A stretch of 6,498 nucleotides of DNA from JBFJVZ01 sp041623895. Lineage in GTDB: Bacteria; Planctomycetota; Planctomycetia; Pirellulales; Pirellulaceae. The position numbers were made by a program, and so were the translations under genes. The DNA lies in assembly GCA_041623895.1 (NCBI GenBank), contig JBFJVZ010000421.1, forward strand, positions 1 through 6,498. Direction: 5' to 3'. The notes below the pieces were generated by a model that worked only from the letters and a program-made list of their open reading frames with translations, had not been told where the DNA came from and ran no database searches. Of this stretch, positions 1-6,474 are shown one piece after another. The first letter of the stretch is position 1. Each line of letters opens with the position of its first letter.

Positions 1-1
1 A

Positions 2-1222
2 CTGTTGGCCTACCTGGTGGAGTACGGTATTGCCGGTTCGTTCATCGAAGCAGAGAAGCAAGGTCGAAACATTCGCTTCAAATTGGATTTTTCGTTTCTT
101 CAGCAGTACGAAACCAAACCCGATTACGAGTCCTACGGCGGTCAGGCTTATTTCGTCATTGACGATGATCGCAAGTGCCTGGCGTTGACGTCCGTCCAGG
201 CACCCGGCTCGACCCGCGAGATCGCAGCCAATCCCAATGACGCCGGTTTCCGTCATGCCGAAGACATGATTTTGGCTTCGCTGTATTACTACGTGGTCAG
301 CGGAAAACATCTGGTCGAAATCCATATGGGTTTGAACCTCGTCGAGATCGCGCTATTCAATGCATTCGACGCGAAGCAGCGTTGGAATCATCCGATCCGC
401 ATGGCGCTGTATCCGCACCTGTTTGCGCATGAATTGGCTGAAGAATTGACCACCGAGAATTTGTTGGAAGACAACGCGGTCTTTCCTCAGATTTTCGCCA
501 CCACGAATTCCGCCTTGATGCGGCACCTGAACGATCGATTCAGCGAATACCAATTGGGGGTTGATGAAGACTTCGAGGGTCGCCAAAAGGTACTGTTGTC
601 CGGACGCAAAGACGAAAAGCTGACTGACGTCCTGCCTCATTCAAGCCTGGTGTGGGAGCTCCAGTATGCCGCGATTTGGCAGCAGTATGCTAAATCCCTC
701 GTCAATGCAGCCTACCAGAGCGACCAGGAAGTTGCCGCGGATGACTGTGTCCAATCGCTATTTGCGGACCTCAGCAAACTGTTTCATCAACCGCTGCCCA
801 GCCGCTACGCTGGACTGGAAACCAAATCCGGATTGGCGAGATTTGTTGCCGATACCTTGCATCACCTGATCATTCGTCACGAAGTCTACGGCACCAGCGG
901 CGTGCGTTTGTCGCTTGATCCGCGGATCAACAAGACTCAGGTTCCCAAGGACGGCGGGCCGTATCCGATTGATGAATGGCGTTCACTCGCCTGCGTTGCG
1001 ATGGCAACATCGCGAGTTCGTTACACAAAGCTGATGATCAACTTCGAGAATGTCTTCAACGATATCGACGATGAACAGGTGCGTCAGAAATTCCGGCAGG
1101 CCCACACGCAGATGAAATCGCAGCTGCAGCAACTGGAAGATCAGTTTACCTCCGACGGTGTCGACAACTATCAGACCTTGCGGTTACTGCCATCGGACCT
1201 GGACATCGGAGCCGGGTATTAG
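2..1222 (+). CDS. Lipoxygenase-like protein, 3' part (5' end outside window)
   Basis: An open frame enters from the left edge and ends at TAG 1220-1222, leaving 406 visible codons. Numbering here starts at the TTG at position 5. The protein follows the lipoxygenase catalytic-domain order: an FKLDFSF stretch (26-32) resembling the family LxxDY motif, then HLVEIH (102-107) matching the HxxxxH iron-ligand pair, then HPIRMALYPHLF (129-140) matching the strongly conserved HPxxxLLxPH block about 23 residues later, and a C-terminal helix plus LLPSDLDI (394-401). Lipoxygenases are non-haem iron enzymes that add O2 to polyunsaturated fatty acids. The third His could be H286, H287 or H292; the residue four on is then Ile, Arg or Gly, not the usual Asn. 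The chain ends in Tyr rather than Ile. Bacterial members usually exceed 500 residues, so the N-terminal part is probably missing, and the TTG at 5 is not a credible start. Fold assignment is good; enzymatic activity is uncertain. Confidence 0.8.
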   Translation: MLAYLVEYGIAGSFIEAEKQGRNIRFKLDFSFLQQYETKPDYESYGGQAYFVIDDDRKCLALTSVQAPGSTREIAANPNDAGFRHAEDMILASLYYYVVSGKHLVEIHMGLNLVEIALFNAFDAKQRWNHPIRMALYPHLFAHELAEELTTENLLEDNAVFPQIFATTNSALMRHLNDRFSEYQLGVDEDFEGRQKVLLSGRKDEKLTDVLPHSSLVWELQYAAIWQQYAKSLVNAAYQSDQEVAADDCVQSLFADLSKLFHQPLPSRYAGLETKSGLARFVADTLHHLIIRHEVYGTSGVRLSLDPRINKTQVPKDGGPYPIDEWRSLACVAMATSRVRYTKLMINFENVFNDIDDEQVRQKFRQAHTQMKSQLQQLEDQFTSDGVDNYQTLRLLPSDLDIGAGY

Positions 1223-1466
1223 TGAGTGCTTATTAGTCTGGGCAACGGATTAGGGTTCCAGTCGCAGCACAAGTTACCGAGACTTCCGGCGGTTCTTCCC
1301 TCCGGTTTGAAAACTTTGGCGAGACTTTTCGGCCTTGTTTCTCGCGTTTACTCATTAGGATATGGATCCGCAAATTCCCTCGTCGCTTGGAATCGCGTAT
1401 AGTTCTGTTAGACCAGTTGGCTCGCAGGCAGGCCCAACCTACCGAACTTGTCTGGAAATCCATCGC

Positions 1467-1471
1467 AAGAG
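1467..1471 (+). promoter_or_regulatory. Possible ribosome binding site for the PP2C gene
   Basis: AAGAG lies 8 nt before the GTG at 1480. The match to AGGAGG is only partial. Its value is that it favours the GTG over the upstream TTG at 1387, which has no purine-rich stretch at suitable spacing. Confidence 0.35.
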
Positions 1472-1479
1472 TTGAAAGT

Positions 1480-2469
1480 GTGAACGACATTCCGCAATCT
1501 TCAGATGCCGACGACGACCTGAGCGTTTCGTCAGCATTTGGGTTGACCGACGTTGGCCGCGTGCGCGAAACCAATCAGGATCAGTTTTTGATTGCGCAGT
1601 TGAACAAGTCGATGTTAATCAAGTCGACCAGTTTGGATTTGAATCATCGCTCGCGTTTATTCGGCAATGTGCAAGGTCAACTGCTGCTGGTCGCGGACGG
1701 GATGGGTGGTCATGCAGCGGGCGAGCGGGCAAGCAGCCTGGCAGTGGATCATTTGATTGGACGACTTCTCAACAGTGTCCACTGGTTCTTTCGCGTGGGC
1801 GATGATTGCGAACAAGGTTTTGTCGAGGCCCTGAAGGAATTGTTGCAGGACGCACACGTGCGGATCTTGCGCGAAGCCTCCAAGAGTTCCGATCAACACG
1901 GAATGGGCACGACGCTGACCATGGCTCACCTGGTCTGGCCGCGAATGTACGTGGCTCACGCGGGCGATACACGTTGTTACTTGATTCGCGGCGGCGAGGC
2001 TCGACAGTTGACAACCGATCACACGCTTGCCCGGCAATTGGTCGAAGCGGGAGGATTGAATCCGGAAGACGAAGCCAAGAGCCGCTGGAGCAACGTGTTG
2101 TGGAATGTGCTTGGCGGCAATCGCGATGGCGGACTGATGGCCGAAGTCCGCAAAGCTGAATTACAAGAAGGTGACACAGTCGTTTTGTGCAGTGACGGAT
2201 TGCATCGCTACTTGGACGAACAAACGCTAGCGAGGATCGTTGATGAAGAACCCGACCCGCCATCGATCTGCCGGCGGTTGGTCAAGATCGCCAACGAAGC
2301 GGGCGGAGAAGACAACATTACGGTCGTCGTCTCCAGGCCCGAACCCGACAAGCACGCCCTTGATGCCGATGAATTGCAAGAAGATGTAAAAATGTCATCA
2401 GATGACGTCCCCACCATCGACGAATCCAATCAAGATACCTGGCTCAACGATACCCTTCCCTTGTTCTGA
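1480..2469 (+). CDS. PP2C-family serine/threonine protein phosphatase
   Basis: Metal-dependent PP2C (PPM) phosphatase that removes phosphate from Ser/Thr, probably counteracting Hanks-type kinases, which are abundant in planctomycetes. Counting from the longest frame (TTG at 1387; subtract 31 for the GTG start), the family motifs appear in order: RETNQD (60-65), LVADGMGGHAAGE (101-113, Asp104 metal ligand), GMGTTLT (172-178), VAHAGDTRCYL (189-199), SDGL (269-272, Asp270) and EDNITVVV (308-315, Asp309). All expected metal-binding acids are present, so it should be active. No membrane segment or sensor domain is visible; the enzyme looks cytosolic. A roughly 30-residue insert separates motifs 1 and 2, and an Asp/Glu-rich tail (318-360) follows the catalytic core. 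The start is uncertain: GTG 1480 gives 329 residues and begins 22 residues before the first conserved motif; TTG 1387 would give 360. The transporter gene begins 33 bp downstream on the same strand. Confidence 0.93.
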   Translation: MNDIPQSSDADDDLSVSSAFGLTDVGRVRETNQDQFLIAQLNKSMLIKSTSLDLNHRSRLFGNVQGQLLLVADGMGGHAAGERASSLAVDHLIGRLLNSVHWFFRVGDDCEQGFVEALKELLQDAHVRILREASKSSDQHGMGTTLTMAHLVWPRMYVAHAGDTRCYLIRGGEARQLTTDHTLARQLVEAGGLNPEDEAKSRWSNVLWNVLGGNRDGGLMAEVRKAELQEGDTVVLCSDGLHRYLDEQTLARIVDEEPDPPSICRRLVKIANEAGGEDNITVVVSRPEPDKHALDADELQEDVKMSSDDVPTIDESNQDTWLNDTLPLF

Positions 2470-2502
2470 ACCTTTTCGGCCATCACCTAGTCATAGTATC
2501 GC

Positions 2503-3621
2503 ATGGACGACCTCGGATCAGAAAGCCACACGAACTCCGCAAAGCTAGCCTCGTCAGAAACTGCCACGGATTTCGGCCCACCCAACGTGATTGCGGCTGA
2601 TTCTGACGTCGTTGATTTGAGCGATCCGCTGGTTGCAGATCAACAAGTGCCCAATGCGGCGATCGAGGACAATGGCTCCGCGGTTCACCGGCGAGGCGAA
2701 TTAAAACCGCCGGTCGGGATCGTGGCTGCATTTTCATTTGGCCTGTTTTCCGCCGTCGGTTACTCGGCAGCCAATATTGCGCTTCGTCAAAGTGTCGGTG
2801 TTGATCCCTTTCTTGTTTCCGCGGTCAAGGCTGCTCCGACGGTGATCGTGCTTGGTCCCGTTTTGGTCTGGATGGTGCTCACCAGCCGCACCATCGCCAC
2901 CAGCACCAAAATGATTCCCCGCTTTGCTGCCACCGCATTGTTGGCGCAGATTGTCGGTAATGGAGCCTTTCAGATCGCGCTGGGTGTGATCGGACTTGCC
3001 GCAGCAGTCCCAATCACGCTTGGCACGCTGATTGTCGGTGGTGCTTTGTTGGGCCGCATCATGCTGGGCGAACCGGTGCGCTTGCGCACCATCATCGCCA
3101 TGGTCACGCTGATCGCTGCGGTCGTGGTGCTTTCCCTGCCACACGACGGCCCGAGGTTTATTTCGTCAACCAGCGATCTGCCGATTTGGGCGGGAGCCTT
3201 GACGGCGGCCGCTTCGGGTGCGGCCTACGCTTTGTTTGGCGTGATGCTGCGGCAGGCATTGACCGGTGGGCTGTCGCCTCCAGCGACGATGTTCATCAGC
3301 GGAGTCGTGGGCACGGCTGCCCTTTGGTCGATCGCGATTTGCCGGGTCGGCAGCGACGGGATCGCAGCGATCTCAGCGGATCAATGGGGTGTGATGGCAA
3401 CCGCAGGGATGTGCAACTTCACAGCTTTTGTGGCGCTGTCGGTCGCACTCAAAGCGCTGCCGGTGGTTGCCGTTAATTTGCTGAACGCATCCCAAGTCGC
3501 GATGGCAGCCATCGCCGGCGTCGTCCTGTTCGCCGAACCGGTGACGTGGCCGCTGCTGACTGGGATTGGGCTGACATTCGTGGGCTTAGGGGTCTTGGCA
3601 AATCGAAAGAAGAAGTCGTAG
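2503..3621 (+). CDS. DMT superfamily (EamA-type) membrane transporter
   Basis: A 372-residue membrane protein with about ten hydrophobic helices, near 71-95, 102-127, 141-160, 162-185, 195-212, 227-250, 258-280, 295-316, 318-343 and 347-366. This is the two-times-five-helix plan of EamA proteins. Each half carries the typical short signature after its fourth helix: LGEPV (188-192) and FAEPVT (343-348), supporting an internal duplication. Family members export or exchange small metabolites such as amino acids, nucleotide-related compounds or drugs across the inner membrane; the substrate cannot be read here. The first 68 residues form a hydrophilic, Asp/Ser-rich extension with no signal peptide, unusual for the family. 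The ATG at 2503 lacks a clear Shine-Dalgarno sequence, so a start further in, for example GTG at codon 29, is possible. It lies 33 bp after the phosphatase stop and may be co-transcribed. The frame ends in a basic RKKKS tail. Confidence 0.9.
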   Translation: MDDLGSESHTNSAKLASSETATDFGPPNVIAADSDVVDLSDPLVADQQVPNAAIEDNGSAVHRRGELKPPVGIVAAFSFGLFSAVGYSAANIALRQSVGVDPFLVSAVKAAPTVIVLGPVLVWMVLTSRTIATSTKMIPRFAATALLAQIVGNGAFQIALGVIGLAAAVPITLGTLIVGGALLGRIMLGEPVRLRTIIAMVTLIAAVVVLSLPHDGPRFISSTSDLPIWAGALTAAASGAAYALFGVMLRQALTGGLSPPATMFISGVVGTAALWSIAICRVGSDGIAAISADQWGVMATAGMCNFTAFVALSVALKALPVVAVNLLNASQVAMAAIAGVVLFAEPVTWPLLTGIGLTFVGLGVLANRKKKS

Positions 3622-3637
3622 CCACCGCTGTCTACGC

Positions 3638-5491
3638 TTACGCCTTATCCAACAACAATTTGTGTTCGGCGGCCAGGATGTCTTCCAGTTTGGTCACGTG
3701 TTCGGGCAAGATTTTCTGACCTGTGACTTGGCTGTAGAAGACTAACGTGATCAGCTGACACAGATCGTTCCAGTGATCGATCAGATCAGTGCTGGGTCGG
3801 CCGACGCGAACGATGCCGGTCTTGCCCAGTTGCTTGGCGGCACGAAGCCGATCTCGCGTCGGCGGATGCGTGTCAAAAGCCCGTTGTTTTTCCTTCTCGC
3901 TGGCCTCCGCAATTTTCCGCACCACCGACCCCGGCATCGTCTTGCCAATGTGCATCATCAACCGCGGAATGTTGTCCACCAGCACGCCTTGCTGAAACAA
4001 CATCCTCAAATTGTCGATTGTCACCGCGTAAGCGACACCATACTTCTCGACGGTCGTCATCGATTCCGTAAACGCCTTGCTGCCCGCCAGGTGCACCGCA
4101 TATTTGTCCGCATCGTATTCCATCTCGCGCGACAACACGCCGCTGATCGCGTGCCCGGCGAATCCGAACCACCACATCATGTGCCGTCCCAGAAAGCCAA
4201 TCACGTAACTGATCGCCCAGATGAAGCCGGCACCAAACTCTGAGTTCTGCCGAATGTAAGCATCGACTTCGTCACGAATCGTCTTTTCGATCGCGGCGTG
4301 AATGAACCAGCCGTTCAAGTTGCGAATCAGATAATGAGCCCGCATGCCGCCGCCCTGGCAGAAGTGCCCGAACTCATGAGCAATCACCGACGCGAGTTGT
4401 TCGGCCGAATGCGAGGCAATCAGCGGGACGCCAATCGTCAGCACAAGTTGATTTTTTTGGAATCCTAAAAACCCGCCATCGAAAGATGCTGATGCGTTGT
4501 AATCGCAATTCAAATCGATCCGCTTGGGCTTCGGCGCATTGAGCTTTTCGCAAATCTGTTCCACAAAGGCGTACATCACCGGCTGTTCTTCGCGTTTCAG
4601 CTGCCAGGTCCCCGGTGGCAAGTGCCGGCCGGAAAACAACATCGACAAGGCAGCAAACACCATGTTGATGACGGGAATCCAAGCGGCCAGCAACAGCACA
4701 ATTATCGCGATCGCGCCGAAAAAGATCAGCGGATGAAGCAACTCGCCGGTACTTTCACTCCCAAACCAGCGGAGACAGACGTATGCCATCACCAGCGTGC
4801 CGATGGTTACCAACCCCACAAACAGTGCGGGCAGAACCAGCATCGTTGTCGCCACCATCGCCAGGCTTCGACCGTAGCGTTCCGAACGCTCGATCGGCTC
4901 GATCTGTTTTCCGAACGAGGCAGCAATTTGCTTGGTGGTCAGCTTGGCACCGACCGCGTAGGCATTTCGCTGCAGTTGGCTTTGGACGGCCGCATCAATC
5001 GAAGCGGTGGCGCTGTTTAGTACGTCACCGAAGTCGACTGCTCCCGACTGCCTAGCCAGTGGATCAGCCGCAGCGGCCGCCAGTGGATCTGGCGCCGCCA
5101 GTGGATCGACCGCGGGTCGTGGCGCCGGTGCAGCAAAATCGGGCAAGCCATCAAAGGCCCCGCTACCGGCAGCTTGAGACGGCGTGCCGGTCGCCTTTGT
5201 CAACGGTTGCCGCGGCGTTGCCGCACGCGGTTTGCCGGCGGCCTTTGCTCGCGGTTTCGTTTGGGCGGCGGTTGTTGTCTTCGTCGCTTTTTGTTTGGCA
5301 GTTGCTGCCTGAGGGGGCCTGGCTGCTTGTGACTTTGCTGCAGCGAGTTGCTGCGGCTGCGCCGTTAGCTTTGGTTTGGCTTGGGGAACCATCATCATGG
5401 TTTGACACTTACCGCACTTCACTTTCTTACCGGCTGCAGCCGGCTGAGTTTGTAGCAGGTGGCCGCAACCGGGGCATTTGAAACGGATCAT
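3638..5491 (-). CDS. M48-family membrane metalloprotease with N-terminal zinc ribbon
   Basis: A 617-residue protein counted from ATG 5491. Residues 1-35 form a zinc ribbon with Cys6, Cys9, Cys26 and Cys29 (CPGC and CGKC). A low-complexity Ala/Pro/Lys/Thr/Gln linker follows to about 150, containing three DPLA units at 129-146. Hydrophobic segments near 209-242 and 251-285 anchor it in the membrane; another lies near 423-449. The peptidase domain carries HEFGH (372-376; His372 and His376 zinc ligands, Glu373 catalytic), the third-ligand motif EMEYDADKYAV (456-466, Glu458) and THPPTRDRL (541-549), all typical of M48 (HtpX/Ste24-related) proteases. It is probably involved in membrane protein quality control; the zinc ribbon may recognise a partner or substrate. 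ATG 5491 is preferred over the in-frame TTG 5512, because GGGGA sits 7 nt before it and planctomycete zinc-ribbon proteins often open MIRFxCPxCG. It lies downstream of the SRAP gene in the same orientation, and its stop is 16 bp from the convergent transporter stop. Confidence 0.92.
   Translation of the reverse strand: MIRFKCPGCGHLLQTQPAAAGKKVKCGKCQTMMMVPQAKPKLTAQPQQLAAAKSQAARPPQAATAKQKATKTTTAAQTKPRAKAAGKPRAATPRQPLTKATGTPSQAAGSGAFDGLPDFAAPAPRPAVDPLAAPDPLAAAAADPLARQSGAVDFGDVLNSATASIDAAVQSQLQRNAYAVGAKLTTKQIAASFGKQIEPIERSERYGRSLAMVATTMLVLPALFVGLVTIGTLVMAYVCLRWFGSESTGELLHPLIFFGAIAIIVLLLAAWIPVINMVFAALSMLFSGRHLPPGTWQLKREEQPVMYAFVEQICEKLNAPKPKRIDLNCDYNASASFDGGFLGFQKNQLVLTIGVPLIASHSAEQLASVIAHEFGHFCQGGGMRAHYLIRNLNGWFIHAAIEKTIRDEVDAYIRQNSEFGAGFIWAISYVIGFLGRHMMWWFGFAGHAISGVLSREMEYDADKYAVHLAGSKAFTESMTTVEKYGVAYAVTIDNLRMLFQQGVLVDNIPRLMMHIGKTMPGSVVRKIAEASEKEKQRAFDTHPPTRDRLRAAKQLGKTGIVRVGRPSTDLIDHWNDLCQLITLVFYSQVTGQKILPEHVTKLEDILAAEHKLLLDKA
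5055..5107 (-). repeat. Three short direct repeats encoding DPLA in the protease linker
   Basis: The 11-mer GCCAGTGGATC occurs at 5055-5065, 5079-5089 and 5097-5107 on the + strand. On the coding (-) strand it reads GATCCACTGGC, encoding Asp-Pro-Leu-Ala. The offsets of 24 and 18 bp are multiples of three, so gain or loss of units would keep the frame. This is a small in-frame repeat within a disordered linker. Confidence 0.8.
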
Positions 5492-5498
5492 GCGAGAT

Positions 5499-5503
5499 TC
5501 CCC
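5499..5503 (-). promoter_or_regulatory. Ribosome binding site of the M48 protease gene
   Basis: On the - strand GGGGA lies 7 nt before ATG 5491. It decides the start in favour of MIRFKC over the TTG seven codons upstream. Confidence 0.6.
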
Positions 5504-5586
5504 AAAAACCAAGACAAGATCGCAGGGCGATTATTCACAATCGTAATGCCTGGCCCTGGAAATTGCGAACCTTCCAAGAAAGGTAG

Positions 5587-5604
5587 GCCAGGACCAGTCC
5601 TGGC
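5587..5604. repeat. Palindrome in the SRAP-M48 intergenic gap
   Basis: GCCAGGAC and GTCCTGGC are perfectly complementary 8-bp arms separated by CA. The palindrome starts 19 bp after the SRAP stop codon in the - direction. A hairpin here could end or protect the SRAP transcript, but no U-run follows on the - strand, so a standard intrinsic terminator is not supported. The left arm also belongs to a competing pairing: GGCCAGG at 5586-5592 is complementary to CCTGGCC at 5549-5555. It may instead be one copy of a dispersed intergenic repeat. Confidence 0.6.
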
Positions 5605-5623
5605 AATCATCTGCGGTCCGCCG

Positions 5624-6361
5624 TCAATCAAACAGCGATCGTGGCTGCGGCGCGGTTTCGACGGGCTGGACGCAGGCCGGATCATCGTTCTTGGGGCTGT
5701 TGACGCGTCGCGACACGGCAATCGGCTGCAGCAAACGATCATCCGCGGGCGCCAAAATTGCTTTCAGCTTTTCCGCGTCACGAAAACCGGGATCGAGCCA
5801 GATATCGAAAGCAGCCTCATCTACAAAAACTGGCATGCGATCGTGAATCTTGCTAGTGGCGCGGTTGGCGTCGGTGGTGATGATGGTGCAAGAAACCAGC
5901 GGCTGATCGTCCGAGCCAAGTTTCTTGTTGACTTCCCAAAGTCCCGCCATGGCGAGCATGCCGTGATCGGGTCGTTCGATCAAGTAAGGTTGTTTGCCAT
6001 CCTCGGTCTTCATCCATTCGTAATAGCCATCGGCGGGAATCAAGCACCGCCGCGAGGCAAAGGCGCGTTTGAACGACGGCTTGCTGTCAACGGTTTCCCC
6101 GCGCGCGTTGATCATGCGGTTGCCGATCGCCAGATCATCGGCCCAGGAAGGAATCAGCCCCCAGCGCGCCAAAAAGATACTGCGATCTGCTCCCGTCTCG
6201 CCCCGCGCGACGCAGGGAATCAGTTGAGTCGGTGTGATGTTGTAACGGGGTCCACGATCGACTTCGGCAGCGATGCTGGCGACCTGTTCCGGCGCCATCT
6301 CGGGCAAGAACATTTGGCACCAGCTAGCCGAAGGAGTCCGCAGAGTGAATCGTCCGCACAT
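5624..6361 (-). CDS. SRAP-domain DNA-protein crosslink protein (YedK/HMCES type)
   Basis: A 245-residue SOS-response-associated peptidase (SRAP) family protein. Members of this family crosslink covalently through Cys2 to abasic sites in single-stranded DNA, shielding them during replication. Family hallmarks are present: MCGRF at the start (Cys2 exposed after Met removal), YNITPTQ (40-46, Asn41), RWGLIPSW (66-73), NARGET (85-90), RCLIPADGYYEW (105-116, Glu115), ITTDAN (161-166) and HDRMPV (173-178, His173). The Cys, Asn, Glu and His of the active site are all seen, so it should be functional. The start is fixed by the need for Cys directly after the initiator Met, though no Shine-Dalgarno sequence precedes it. 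It is slightly longer than the E. coli protein, with a polar C-terminal tail after about 222. The M48 gene follows 132 bp downstream in the same direction. No other SOS or translesion gene is visible beside it. Confidence 0.96.
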   Translation of the reverse strand: MCGRFTLRTPSASWCQMFLPEMAPEQVASIAAEVDRGPRYNITPTQLIPCVARGETGADRSIFLARWGLIPSWADDLAIGNRMINARGETVDSKPSFKRAFASRRCLIPADGYYEWMKTEDGKQPYLIERPDHGMLAMAGLWEVNKKLGSDDQPLVSCTIITTDANRATSKIHDRMPVFVDEAAFDIWLDPGFRDAEKLKAILAPADDRLLQPIAVSRRVNSPKNDDPACVQPVETAPQPRSLFD

Positions 6362-6373
6362 GAGATGGATTTA

Positions 6374-6430
6374 GGCCCGGCTCCCGCTGGGCGATCGATG
6401 GCAAGAAGGCGGCCCAGCGGGAGCCGGGCC
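6374..6430. repeat. Perfect 19-bp inverted repeat upstream of the SRAP gene
   Basis: The left arm GGCCCGGCTCCCGCTGGGC (6374-6392) and right arm GCCCAGCGGGAGCCGGGCC (6412-6430) are exact reverse complements around a 19-nt loop. It lies 13-69 bp before the SRAP start codon. Such a GC-rich stem would be very stable in RNA or as a cruciform. It may be a copy of a dispersed planctomycete intergenic repeat, a terminator for a gene beyond the right edge, or a 5'-leader hairpin. No T-run follows either arm, which argues against a standard terminator. Confidence 0.85.
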
Positions 6431-6443
6431 AACGTTTTGCGCA

Positions 6444-6474
6444 ATTGTAGCGTTCTCGATCAGGCAAAACGCAA
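6444..6474 (-). promoter_or_regulatory. Weak candidate promoter for the SRAP gene
   Basis: On the - strand a TACAAT -10-like hexamer (6449-6444) is preceded by TTGCGT (6474-6469) with a 19-bp spacer. The -10 matches five of six consensus positions and the -35 three of six. If real, transcription would start near 6437 and the whole inverted repeat would lie in the mRNA leader. The spacer is longer than ideal and planctomycete promoters are poorly defined, so this is tentative. Confidence 0.25.

Noticed and set aside
1319..1345. GCGAGA/TCTCGC 6-bp inverted repeat after the lipoxygenase-like gene, considered as a terminator
   Set aside because: Six pairs around a 15-nt loop without a following T-run is within chance expectation for a 257-bp gap.
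1233..1574. 113-codon frame on the - strand covering the gap before the phosphatase gene
   Set aside because: It runs antisense over the conserved RETNQD motif of the phosphatase, has no recognisable domain, and its composition looks like a shadow.
1769..2263. 164-codon frame on the - strand inside the phosphatase gene
   Set aside because: Arg/Ser/Pro-rich translation typical of antisense reading of a GC-rich gene; the + strand carries all PP2C motifs.
2734..3144. 136-codon - strand frame inside the transporter gene
   Set aside because: Very His/Asp/Gln/Gly-rich, as expected from antisense reading of hydrophobic helices; no domain.
3617..3636. CGTAG/CTACG 5-bp inverted repeat at the convergent gene ends, considered as a bidirectional terminator
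   Set aside because: The stem is too short, the loop is 10 nt, and there is no T-run on either side.
3773..5481. Several + strand frames of 70-156 codons opposite the M48 protease gene
   Set aside because: All overlap the protease or its linker antisense, with no start signals or recognisable motifs.
6433..6471. CGTTTTGC/GCAAAACG 8-bp inverted repeat
   Set aside because: Exact, but the arms are 23 nt apart, it does not extend, and it overlaps the weak promoter candidate; no function can be argued.
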